From the NCBI GenBank assembly GCA_013151735.1, contig JAADHR010000217.1, forward strand, positions 1-33,367: a stretch of DNA of 33,367 nucleotides, in the 5' to 3' direction. This DNA is from Calditrichota bacterium (GTDB lineage Bacteria; Zhuqueibacterota; JdFR-76; BMS3Abin05). Positions 8,453 through 16,084 of the stretch are shown here, piece by piece; the first letter of the stretch is position 1; every line of letters begins with the position of its first letter. A program made the position numbers and the translations under genes. The notes under the pieces are model-generated. The model saw only the letters and a program-made list of their open reading frames with translations. It was not told where the DNA came from and made no database searches.

Positions 8453-9589
8453 ATGGATTTTGAATTGACGGATGAGCAAAAAATGCTTCAGGATATGGCG
8501 TATAAATTTGCGGTCAACGAATTCACCCCCATTGCCAAAGAATGTGATCGTGAGGAGAGATATCCGCGCGAGGTGTGGAAAAAGGCCTGTGAGAACGGGC
8601 TCATCGGGGCATTTATCCCTGAGGCCTATGGCGGTGCGGGTGTGGGAGTTTTTGAGAATGCCCTGATCACGGAGCAATTTTCTCGGGTTGATCTGGGGGT
8701 GGGTTCAATTGGAGCGGCTACATTTGGAGCGGAAAATATCATTCTTTTTGGTACGGAGGAGCAAAAGAAAAAATATCTTCCGCCTCTTGTAAATGGAGAG
8801 GCCATATCGGCCGGCGCCTACACCGAGCCGGATGCCGGAACGGATGTGGCGGGTATCAAGACCACGGCAAAAAAGGACGGCAGTGATTATGTGATTAACG
8901 GCAGTAAAATGTTTATCACCAACGGGACGATTTGTAATTTTATGATTGTGCTGGCTGTCACCAATCCTGAAGCGGAGAAGCGCCATCAGCGCCAGAGCCT
9001 GATTCTGGTGGAAGCGGATCGGGAAGGAATCACGCGGACCAAAATTCACGGTAAAATGGGCATTCGGGCTAGCGATACCGCGGAAATTGTGTTTGACAAC
9101 GTGCGGGTTCCCCAGTCCAATTTGATCGGCCAGGAGGGACGAGGGTTTTATGAAGTCATGCAGTTTTTCGATGTAACACGCCTTATGGTGGCTGCTCAGG
9201 GCGTTGGGTTGGCTCAGGGAGCGCTGGACCTGGCACTGAAATATGTTCAGGAACGAAAAACCTTCGGCCAGCCAATTATTGCCAATCAGGCCGTGCAGTT
9301 TAAACTGGCAGAAATGGCCACACACATTGAACTGGCACGAACCCTGACCTACCGGGCCGCCTGGCTGGCGGATAAGGGAACACCGGATCCCAAGTTGAAT
9401 GCAATGGCCAAATTTTACTCCGGCCAAACGGCCGTCTGGGTGGCCAATGAGGCGCTTCAGCTTCACGGAGGCTACGGGTACATTGACGAATATGACATCC
9501 AGCGCTTTTACCGCGATGCCCGGATTCTGGAAATTTACGAGGGCGTCCGGGAAGCCGAACTGATGACCATCGCCCGCCGGCTGGTGTGA
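8453..9589 (+). CDS. Acyl-CoA dehydrogenase
   Basis: FAD-dependent enzyme of 378 residues that forms the 2,3-trans double bond of acyl-CoA and passes electrons to ETF. It begins MDFELTDEQKML, typical for the family. Domain order is N-terminal helical, middle beta (AYTEPDAGTDVAGIKTTA, FITNG) and C-terminal helical (LQLHGGYGYIDEYDIQRFYRDARILEIYEG). The catalytic base is predicted as E363 in IYEG. The sequence after it, VREAELM, differs from the common TSEIQ. It starts behind AAGGAG. It has exactly the length of the second dehydrogenase at 12401-13537, but the sequences are well diverged. No ETF genes are in the window. Confidence 0.93.
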   Translation: MDFELTDEQKMLQDMAYKFAVNEFTPIAKECDREERYPREVWKKACENGLIGAFIPEAYGGAGVGVFENALITEQFSRVDLGVGSIGAATFGAENIILFGTEEQKKKYLPPLVNGEAISAGAYTEPDAGTDVAGIKTTAKKDGSDYVINGSKMFITNGTICNFMIVLAVTNPEAEKRHQRQSLILVEADREGITRTKIHGKMGIRASDTAEIVFDNVRVPQSNLIGQEGRGFYEVMQFFDVTRLMVAAQGVGLAQGALDLALKYVQERKTFGQPIIANQAVQFKLAEMATHIELARTLTYRAAWLADKGTPDPKLNAMAKFYSGQTAVWVANEALQLHGGYGYIDEYDIQRFYRDARILEIYEGVREAELMTIARRLV

Positions 9590-9608
9590 CATTTGAGTTT
9601 TAGTAGGG

Positions 9609-9637
9609 TGGAAGGACAAACGCGCTTTGTCCTTCCA
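9609..9637. repeat. 12-bp perfect hairpin between dehydrogenase and HMGCS-like gene
   Basis: TGGAAGGACAAA (9609-9620) pairs with TTTGTCCTTCCA (9626-9637) around a 5-nt loop, CGCGC. No T-run follows. It fills most of the 75-bp gap. Confidence 0.8.
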
Positions 9638-9664
9638 ATATAAATCTTTGAAAGGAAAAATCGC

Positions 9665-11062
9665 ATGGTTGGAATTTCAAAATACGGCGTCTATTTACCT
9701 GTGAAGCGTTTGAAGGCCGAAGAAATGGATCGGGCAGCAGGCGGCCCGGGCAGGGGAAAGGGCGAAAAAGCCGTGGCCAGTTTCGATGAAGATTCCCTCA
9801 CGCTGGGGGTGAATGCCCTTTACGAAGCAGGGGTTCTGAATGAGACGTCGGTGGATGCACTCTTTTTTGCCAGCACAACGGCTCCCTATCTGGAAAAATC
9901 CTCGGCGGCTCTGATGGCAGAAACCCTGCCGCTGACTTCGCCCCAATTTACGGTGGATTTTTCAGGGACCCTTCGGGCGGCCAGCAACGCCCTGATTTTG
10001 GGCATGCATCACATTCAGGCAAACGGTGCACGAATGGCACTTGCTGCAGCGGATACCCGCCTGGCGGATGTCTATTCAGCCGATGAACGCGCTGTTGGCG
10101 ACGGCGCGGCGGCCCTGCTTCTGGATTCCGGTACGGATCACGTGGCCGAGCTTACATTTGCAACCTCGACTTCCCAGGAAATCCTGGATGTCTGGCGAAA
10201 ACCGGGCGATCGCTTCTTAAAGATGACCGAGCCCCACTTTCGTCTCAAGTTCGGATTTAATAATGTGATTACAAGCCTGTTCAGGCAGTTCCTGAAAACG
10301 TCCGGAGTGAATCCGGGAACCATTCATCACATTGCTGTGAATGCCCCCAATGCGAAGCTGTTAATAGGATTGCTGAAACAGGTTAATCTCGAACCGGCAC
10401 CCCTCACCCTGCGGCTGTATCAGGAAATTGGCCACACGGGGGCCTCCTTCGGACTGCTGAATTTTCTGGCAGAATTGGAATCGGCTAAAGTGGGCGAGAC
10501 CATTCTCTGGCTGGATTACGGGGACGGCGCCAATGCGTTGCTGTTTCAGAAAACGGGGGAGGCTGAGACGCCTCAAATAGAAAGAGCCATCGGGCAAAAA
10601 CTCTATCTGAAATCGTATGAGGACTATTTGCGTTTAAGGAATTTGGTGGTTTCCGAGACCCCTCCGATGGAACCCTTTACCTCGGCCGTTATGAATTTTC
10701 GCGAGAAGCGGCAGAATTATGCGTTGGTAGCCCAGAAATGCAAGACTTGCGGGGAGGTGACCTATCCGCACAACCGCATTTGCCGAAAATGCAATGCAAA
10801 AGATAATTTTGAGTACCTGCCCATTAGTCTGGAAGGAAAGATCTTTACTTTTACGAAAGAATACTTGTACCCCTCACCGGAGGGTGTGGCGGTGACCGCC
10901 AGCGCCGATATGGACTCCGGTGTGCGTTTGTTTTTGCAGGTCACCGATTCGGATTACGACAAAATTGAGGTGGGACAGCGGGTCCGGCGTACCTTCCGAA
11001 AACTGCACGATGCAGGCGGGTTTCACAATTATTTTTGGAAATTTCGGGTAATTGAAGGGTAG
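9665..11062 (+). CDS. HMG-CoA-synthase-like / DUF35 (zinc ribbon-OB) fusion, catalytic residues missing
   Basis: A 465-residue protein. Residues 1 to about 320 have the KAS-III/HMG-CoA-synthase form of the thiolase fold (YGVYLPVKRL, VGDGAAALLLD, GHTGASFGLLNFL). Residues about 340-465 are a DUF35 module with a zinc ribbon C359-x2-C362 … C373-x2-C376 and an OB-like domain. The first 358 residues contain no cysteine. By my alignment the nucleophile region reads VDFSGTLRAASNAL, the Glu site of archaeal HMG-CoA synthase (SES) reads STT (70-72), the His site reads NAPN (226-229), and the KAS GNTG Asn is H257. It therefore cannot use the normal Cys-Glu-His chemistry. In archaea HMGCS, thiolase and DUF35 form a complex; here the next gene is a thiolase. 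It could be an aldolase-like enzyme or a scaffold. Substrate unknown. Confidence 0.8.
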   Translation: MVGISKYGVYLPVKRLKAEEMDRAAGGPGRGKGEKAVASFDEDSLTLGVNALYEAGVLNETSVDALFFASTTAPYLEKSSAALMAETLPLTSPQFTVDFSGTLRAASNALILGMHHIQANGARMALAAADTRLADVYSADERAVGDGAAALLLDSGTDHVAELTFATSTSQEILDVWRKPGDRFLKMTEPHFRLKFGFNNVITSLFRQFLKTSGVNPGTIHHIAVNAPNAKLLIGLLKQVNLEPAPLTLRLYQEIGHTGASFGLLNFLAELESAKVGETILWLDYGDGANALLFQKTGEAETPQIERAIGQKLYLKSYEDYLRLRNLVVSETPPMEPFTSAVMNFREKRQNYALVAQKCKTCGEVTYPHNRICRKCNAKDNFEYLPISLEGKIFTFTKEYLYPSPEGVAVTASADMDSGVRLFLQVTDSDYDKIEVGQRVRRTFRKLHDAGGFHNYFWKFRVIEG

Positions 11063-11063
11063 A

Positions 11064-11145
11064 AGCCACGGATTCACGAATTAAAATAAAAATAAGCCGC
11101 TAATTCGCGAATGAAAAGAAAACCTATTGGCGCATTCGCGGCCAA
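11064..11145. repeat. Dispersed intergenic repeat (ATTCGTGAAT type), copy 1
   Basis: AGCCACGGATTCACGAATT is the reverse complement of the start of the copies at 13600 and 15826. It is followed by GCCGCTAATTCGCGAATGA and GGCGCATTCGCGGCC. It fills the gap before the thiolase, whose GGGAG ribosome site follows directly. Confidence 0.7.
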
Positions 11146-11166
11146 AAAATCATTCGGGAGTAAGAA

Positions 11167-12351
11167 ATGAGCCTAAAAAATAAGGTCGCCATTATTGGCG
11201 TGGGATGCACAAAATTTGGCGAGAATTTCGATCTGGATTACAAAGACATGCTGGTGGATTCCTACACAGAGGCCCTGGAGGATGCCGGTATCGAGCCGAA
11301 GGACATCGATGCCGCGTGGCTGGCAACGGCCTTCCCCGATATGGCGCATTTCGAAGGCAACAGTGGGAGTTCCCTGGCCGAACCCTTAAATCTTTACAAC
11401 AGGCCGGTCACCCACGTTACCAATTACTGCGCCACCGGAATGGACGCCGTCCGGAATGCGGCCATGGCCGTGGCCTCTGGTAACGCGCGGTTTGCCTACA
11501 TCGGCGGCGTGGAAAAAATGCGGGACGTGGGTCCGCGGGAAAGCCTGATTGCCCAGGTGGTAAAGACCGGCCACCCGGTCGTGGGAAAAGGGGCCACGGC
11601 TCCGGGCATGTTTGCCATGCTGGAAACCCGCTACATGGCCAAATACGGCGTAGACCGCACCCCCTTTGCGGAGGTGTCGGTAAAAAATCACGCCAACGGC
11701 AGCCTGAACCCAAAAGCGCATTTCGGCCGTCCGGTTACCCTTGAAGCCGTTCTGAAGGCTCCGATGATCGCCTATCCCCTGAGCCTTTACGAGTGCACGC
11801 CGGTGAGCGACGGCTCGGCCTCGGTCATCATCACGACGCCCGAAATTGCAAAAAGTCTGAAAAAGGATTACATCCTGGTGAAGGCCATGAGCCTCTCCAT
11901 CGATGCCGGCTACACCCCGCAATTCGACAAATACAATGAGTTTCTTGGGTTTAAAGCCACCCAGCACGCGGCCGTTATGGCGTACCAGGAGGCCGGAATT
12001 AAAAATCCCCATGACGAAATCGATTTTGCCGAGGTGCATGACTGCTTCACCATCACGGAAGTCGTGAATTACGAGGATTTGCAGTTCTGTTCCCGCGGCG
12101 ACGGATGGAAATTTATCCACGAGGGGCACTCCTCACTGGAAGGCGACTTGCCGGTGAATCCCAGCGGCGGACTGCAGTCCAGCGGACACCCCATTGGCGC
12201 AACCGGGGTGCGGATGGTTTACGAACTGGTGACCCAGTTGCGGGGAAAGGCGGGCAAGCGCCAGGTGAAAAACGCCCGCGTGGGATTGGCTCACAACCTG
12301 GGCGGCCCCGGCTCTGTGGCCAGCGTGGCGATTCTGGCGCGGCCGGATTGA
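11167..12351 (+). CDS. Thiolase, SCP2/SCPx type
   Basis: A 394-residue thiolase-superfamily enzyme, predicted to cleave 3-oxoacyl-CoA with CoA. Features seen are the nucleophile C88 in NYCATGMDAV, EVHDCFT (H291, C293), NPSGGLQSSGHPIGATG (H341) and a C-terminal HNLGGPGSVASVAIL where classical FadA thiolases have a CxG motif. HDCF and NLGGPG are characteristic of the SCP2/SCPx-like group, which in animals acts on branched acyl chains. Start ATG 11167 lies behind GGGAG. It follows the HMGCS-like/DUF35 fusion, an arrangement like archaeal thiolase-HMGCS-DUF35 systems. A complex between the two is inference. Confidence 0.88.
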   Translation: MSLKNKVAIIGVGCTKFGENFDLDYKDMLVDSYTEALEDAGIEPKDIDAAWLATAFPDMAHFEGNSGSSLAEPLNLYNRPVTHVTNYCATGMDAVRNAAMAVASGNARFAYIGGVEKMRDVGPRESLIAQVVKTGHPVVGKGATAPGMFAMLETRYMAKYGVDRTPFAEVSVKNHANGSLNPKAHFGRPVTLEAVLKAPMIAYPLSLYECTPVSDGSASVIITTPEIAKSLKKDYILVKAMSLSIDAGYTPQFDKYNEFLGFKATQHAAVMAYQEAGIKNPHDEIDFAEVHDCFTITEVVNYEDLQFCSRGDGWKFIHEGHSSLEGDLPVNPSGGLQSSGHPIGATGVRMVYELVTQLRGKAGKRQVKNARVGLAHNLGGPGSVASVAILARPD

Positions 12352-12400
12352 GAACCTGGGCTGTTTTGATTTTGTTATCTGAATGAACGAGGCGATTCAA

Positions 12401-13537
12401 ATGGATTTTTCATTAACGGATGAGCAGAAGGCGCTGCGGGAGATGGCCCGGAAATTTGCGGCGAAGGAAATCAGTCCCATTGCGGCGGAATACGACGAAA
12501 GGGAGGAGTTCCCTTTTCAGGTGGCGGAAAAGGCCTTTGCGGCCGGTCTGATGAACGCGTTGGTGCCGGAGGCCTACGGAGGCGGCGGATTGTCCCTTCT
12601 GGATACGCTGGTTCTTCAGGAGGAACTGGCCTACGGATGCGCCGGAATTGCGTCCATGCTTTTTATCAACAATATTGCCCTGACCCCTCTGGTGCTGGCA
12701 GGGACGGAGGCACAAAAGGAAAAATTCCTGCGCCCCATCTGCGAAGCCCCGAAGTTTGCAGCCATCTGCATCAGCGAACCGGGTTCCGGCTCGGATGTGG
12801 CCAGCATCTCCACCACAGCCCGAAAGACGGGCGACCGCTACATCCTGAACGGGACTAAAATTTTCATCACGGCCGGGGGAGTGGCCGATTTTTACACCGT
12901 TCTGGCCTATACGGACAAGTCGAAACGCCACCACGGCATGAGCTGCTTTGCGGTTCCGCGATCCACACCCGGCATTACCATCAGCAAAAAGTTTGACAAG
13001 ATGGGCCAGCGCGCCGCCAATACCGTGGAAATGGCATTTGACGATGTGGAAATCCCCGCCGAAAATCTCATCGGGCAAGAGGGCGAGGGTTTCAAACTGA
13101 TCATGCAAACATTTAACGAAAGCCGCCCCGGCGTGGCAATTTCTGCCATTGGCATTGCCCGGCGCGCCTTTGACGAGGCGCTCCACTACAGCCAGACCCG
13201 CCAGCAGTTCGGGCGGCCGATTTTCGAGTTCCAGTCGCCGCAGTTTTTGCTGACGGATATGACCACAAAGATCGCCGCCGGCCGGTGGCTGGCCTACCAC
13301 GCAGCCTGGCTTTTCGATCAGGGGAAAAACAACGCCCGGGAAGCGGCGATGGCCAAAGCCTTTTGTGCGGATGCCGTCATGGAAATCACCACCAACGCCG
13401 TGCAGATTTTTGGCGGTTACGGCTACATGCGTGAATATCCCGTGGAAAAGCTCATGCGCGACGCCAAGGTGGTTCAAATTTACGAAGGCACCACACAGAT
13501 TCAGAATGTTCTGATTGCAAAAAGTTTGAAAAAATAA
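12401..13537 (+). CDS. Acyl-CoA dehydrogenase (second)
   Basis: A 378-residue FAD-dependent dehydrogenase. I chose ATG 12401 (MDFSLTDEQKAL) because CGAGG at 12388-12392 lies eight bases before it and the N-terminus matches the family. The in-frame ATG at 12383 has no ribosome site. Motifs are SEPGSGSDVASISTTA, FITAGG, QIFGGYGYMREYPVEKLMRDAKVVQIYEGTTQIQN and the catalytic base E362. The ending is the classical short/medium-chain form, unlike the first dehydrogenase. Both paralogues keep the catalytic Glu, so they look like two separate homo-oligomers rather than an alpha2-beta2 pair with one dead subunit. Different chain lengths or branching are a likely reason for having two. Confidence 0.93.
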   Translation: MDFSLTDEQKALREMARKFAAKEISPIAAEYDEREEFPFQVAEKAFAAGLMNALVPEAYGGGGLSLLDTLVLQEELAYGCAGIASMLFINNIALTPLVLAGTEAQKEKFLRPICEAPKFAAICISEPGSGSDVASISTTARKTGDRYILNGTKIFITAGGVADFYTVLAYTDKSKRHHGMSCFAVPRSTPGITISKKFDKMGQRAANTVEMAFDDVEIPAENLIGQEGEGFKLIMQTFNESRPGVAISAIGIARRAFDEALHYSQTRQQFGRPIFEFQSPQFLLTDMTTKIAAGRWLAYHAAWLFDQGKNNAREAAMAKAFCADAVMEITTNAVQIFGGYGYMREYPVEKLMRDAKVVQIYEGTTQIQNVLIAKSLKK

Positions 13538-13599
13538 CGATCAATTGAAGAGAGAATTAGTGCCGCGAATTGACGCGTTGCGTTTTTTATTCAATTAAA

Positions 13600-13646
13600 A
13601 TTCGTGAATTCGTGGCGCAAGAAAACGGCCGCGAATGCGCGAATGA
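13600..13646. repeat. Dispersed intergenic repeat (ATTCGTGAAT type), copy 2
   Basis: Reads AATTCGTGAATTCGTGGCG, a short A-rich link, then GGCCGCGAATGCGCGAATGA. It is nearly collinear with the copy at 15826-15872. It ends just upstream of the GGAGG site of the SDR gene. Confidence 0.8.
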
Positions 13647-13664
13647 AAAAATACGGAGGGTTCA

Positions 13665-14480
13665 ATGGAGCTGCTCAAAAATAAAACGGCATTGATCACC
13701 GGCTCCGGCCGGGGAATTGGAAAAGCAACGGCGCTGGCATTTGCTCAGAATGGCGCCAATGTGGTGATTAACGACTTGGATGAAGATGTGGCGGTAGAAA
13801 CGGCCGCCGAAGTGGAAAAGTGGGGTGTGGGTACGGCTGTTTGTGCCGGCGACGTGACGGCTGAAGATTTTCCGGAACGCTTTCTGAAAACAGCCCTTGA
13901 GAAATTTGGCGGGATTGACATCCTTGTGAACAATGCGGGTTTTACCTGGGATGCCATGATCCACAAAATGACCGATGAGATGTGGGATGCCATTCTCAAT
14001 GTTCATCTGAAGGCGCCGTTCCGGATTTTGCGGGAATTTGGAAAATATCTGCGGGAAAAAAGCGACACCGAAAAGCCGATGACCCCCCGAAAGGTGGTGA
14101 ATGTAACGTCCGTAGCCGGATTGGGCGGAAACATCGGGCAGTCCAATTATGCCTCGGCCAAGTCCGGCGTGGTGGGACTCACCAAAACCCTGGCCAAAGA
14201 ATGGGGGCGCTACAACGTCACTGTGAATGCGGTGGCGTTCGGTGCCATCGAAACCCGTTTAACCATGGAAAAAGAGGGCAGCGAAACGGCCGACATCCAT
14301 GGCATCAAAATCCCCATTGGCATTCCCAAAAATGTACGCGATATGTTTATCAAGATGATTCCCCTCGGCCGCATCGGCCGTCCGGAAGAGGCTGCCAATT
14401 CCATTTTGTACCTGGCCTCGCCGTTGTCCAGTTACATTACGGGACATGTTCTGGAGTGTACCGGGGGGTTGAAACTTTAA
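13665..14480 (+). CDS. SDR-family 3-hydroxyacyl-CoA dehydrogenase (FabG/MFE-2-like)
   Basis: Short-chain dehydrogenase/reductase of 271 residues. The Rossmann motif is TGSGRGIG (about 11-18), then NNAG (about 88-91), the catalytic Ser in NVTSVAG (about 149) and YASAK (Y162, K166). NDLDED after strand beta2 places an Asp where the NAD(H) ribose sits, which favours NAD over NADP. The family includes FabG and the (3R)-hydroxyacyl-CoA dehydrogenase half of peroxisomal multifunctional enzyme 2. With a MaoC hydratase in the same cluster and no FadB-type enzyme, oxidation of (3R)-3-hydroxyacyl-CoA is the best guess. It starts behind GGAGG. Confidence 0.88.
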   Translation: MELLKNKTALITGSGRGIGKATALAFAQNGANVVINDLDEDVAVETAAEVEKWGVGTAVCAGDVTAEDFPERFLKTALEKFGGIDILVNNAGFTWDAMIHKMTDEMWDAILNVHLKAPFRILREFGKYLREKSDTEKPMTPRKVVNVTSVAGLGGNIGQSNYASAKSGVVGLTKTLAKEWGRYNVTVNAVAFGAIETRLTMEKEGSETADIHGIKIPIGIPKNVRDMFIKMIPLGRIGRPEEAANSILYLASPLSSYITGHVLECTGGLKL

Positions 14481-14552
14481 AAAGATGATTCTACTGAAAT
14501 TTTTGTGGAAAAGACACTCTTTTTGGAAATAGAACCCGGCCTTTTGAACCCA

Positions 14553-14602
14553 CCCCCTGACTCTCCCTCCCTGATCTCAGGGAGGGGGCCGGAGGGAGGG
14601 TC
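14553..14602. repeat. GC-rich palindromic element between SDR and racemase genes
   Basis: CTCCCTCCCTGA (14563-14574) pairs with TCAGGGAGGGGG (14577-14588) apart from wobble ends. It is flanked by CCCCCTGAC and GGAGGGAGGGTC. No T-tract follows. It looks like a dispersed palindromic repeat and is strand-biased (pyrimidine-rich, then purine-rich). Confidence 0.75.
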
Positions 14603-14655
14603 ACAAATAGAACCAAAAAAATTTAGATGCACCGATCTCATTTCCGGAGAATAGA

Positions 14656-15801
14656 ATGCCACTTCGTGATTTGAAAATTCTTGATGTGTCCCGGCTGCTG
14701 CCTGGCCCCTATGCTGCTATGATTCTTGCGGAATTCGGGGCGCGTGTAATTAAAATTGAAGATCCGGCCGGAGGAGAGCCCCTGCGCGCCACAACCCCCA
14801 AGCTTCAGGGCGAAAGTATCTATTTTTCGGCTCTGAATCGGGGGAAAAGGAGCCTTACGCTCAACCTGAAATCGGAGGAAGGGCGGGCTATTTTCCGCCG
14901 GCTGGTGGCCTCGAGCGACGTGCTGGTGGAGGGCTTTCGGCCGGGGGTGATGAAAAAACTGGGGCTGGATTTTGACTCGTTGAAAGAAACCAACCCCCGG
15001 CTGATTTACTGTGCGATCACCGGATACGGACAGTCAGGTTCCGATGCCGGCCGGGCCGGGCACGATTTGAATTATCTTGCAAAAAGCGGTCTCCTGGATT
15101 TCCTTCAAAAGGACGGGCAGCCCATTGTGCCGGGCTTTCAATTGACAGACATTGTCGGCGGCACCCTTCAGGCACTGGTAGGGATTCTTCTGGCACTGAT
15201 TCAGCGGGAAAAAACGGGTCTCGGGCAGATGGTGGACGTCTCGATGGCCGACGGGGCGCTGTTGTTTCTGCCCCTGATTCTGGCCGAATTCGGCCTGCCG
15301 CACCTGCCGCCCAACCCGGTCGGCGGGTTCTTTGCCTGCTATTCTCTTTACCCCACACGGGATGGGCGGACACTATCTGTGGCCTGTTACGAGCGAAAGT
15401 TCTGGGAGGGCTTCTGCCGTGCGCTGGGGCACGAGAAGTGGATTTCTTTGCAATTTAATCCTGATCCGGCAGTGCAGGAAAATCTAAAAACACAAATTTC
15501 AAAAATTATTGCGTCCAAGCCCCTGGCCCATTGGGTGGATATTTTTACCCCGTTAAACATTTGTGTGGAACCCGTACAATCCCTGGATGAGGTAGTAGAC
15601 GATCCCCATTTTCGGGAACGGGGCGATCTGTTTCGGGAAAACGGCATTTTCAATCTGCATTTTCCGCTTCACGGAAGCCAATTGAAAAAGCATCCCGGCA
15701 TCCGGCCGCCGAAATTGGGAGAGCACACGGAAGAGATCCTGGGCGAATTGGGTTTCTCATCGGAGGAAGTACGGAAGCTAAAAGAAACGGGTGTTGTTTG
15801 A
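14656..15801 (+). CDS. CaiB/BaiF family, alpha-methylacyl-CoA racemase-like
   Basis: A 381-residue class III CoA-transferase-family protein. Two features favour the racemase branch: GHDLNYLA (H136, D137), which matches the GHDINY histidine motif of alpha-methylacyl-CoA racemase, and D165 in LTDIVGG, 29 residues later, against a spacing of 30 in the mycobacterial enzyme. The N-terminus has the family's LDVSRLLPGPYAAMILAEFGARVIKIE. The racemase converts (2R)- to (2S)-2-methylacyl-CoA so that dehydrogenases can act on branched chains. A formyl- or succinyl-CoA transferase cannot be fully excluded, but the cluster already has a ligase. It starts behind CGGAG. Confidence 0.82.
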   Translation: MPLRDLKILDVSRLLPGPYAAMILAEFGARVIKIEDPAGGEPLRATTPKLQGESIYFSALNRGKRSLTLNLKSEEGRAIFRRLVASSDVLVEGFRPGVMKKLGLDFDSLKETNPRLIYCAITGYGQSGSDAGRAGHDLNYLAKSGLLDFLQKDGQPIVPGFQLTDIVGGTLQALVGILLALIQREKTGLGQMVDVSMADGALLFLPLILAEFGLPHLPPNPVGGFFACYSLYPTRDGRTLSVACYERKFWEGFCRALGHEKWISLQFNPDPAVQENLKTQISKIIASKPLAHWVDIFTPLNICVEPVQSLDEVVDDPHFRERGDLFRENGIFNLHFPLHGSQLKKHPGIRPPKLGEHTEEILGELGFSSEEVRKLKETGVV

Positions 15802-15825
15802 GGGGCAATACGCAATCCATTTTTA

Positions 15826-15872
15826 CAATTCGTGAATCCGTGGCGAAAAAACAGCCGCGACTGCGCGAATGA
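15826..15872. repeat. Dispersed intergenic repeat (ATTCGTGAAT type), copy 3
   Basis: Reads CAATTCGTGAATCCGTGGCG, an A-run, then CAGCCGCGACTGCGCGAATGA. It is the third copy of the element seen at 11064 and 13600. Confidence 0.8.
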
Positions 15873-15877
15873 TTTGC

Positions 15878-16011
15878 TCGTCTCGATACGATCCGCTAAG
15901 GCGGATCACTCGACGACCGGCAATTTGAGAGTAGTTCGTTTTGGCAAAAACTTTCAATGAATCTCAACTGGTCACCGAGTGTCAGCCGTAGGCTGATGTA
16001 TCGAGGTGACC
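15878..16011. repeat. Composite palindromic element before the MaoC gene
   Basis: It contains GATCCGC/GCGGATC (15890-15896 with 15901-15907) and a larger structure in which GGTCACC (15970-15976) pairs with GGTGACC (16005-16011) around a small CAGCC-GTA-GGCTG hairpin. With the preceding copy 3 it fills the 283-bp gap. I see no coding in it. Confidence 0.65.
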
Positions 16012-16084
16012 TGGAACGAAGCTCGAATTTAAAAAACAAAAAAAAGCCGCAAATGGACGGCTTAAGAAAAAAGGGAGAAAACAG

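Noticed and set aside
8705-9619. Antisense frame of 304 codons opposite the first acyl-CoA dehydrogenase
   Set aside because: Same reasoning; it lacks a ribosome site and recognisable domains.
11386-12129. Antisense frame of 247 codons opposite the thiolase
   Set aside because: The thiolase motifs on the plus strand are complete, and the antisense product is His/Gly-rich with no domain.
12413-13477. Antisense frame of 354 codons opposite the second acyl-CoA dehydrogenase
   Set aside because: The plus strand is an unambiguous dehydrogenase. The antisense translation shows no family motif and is a by-product of codon bias.
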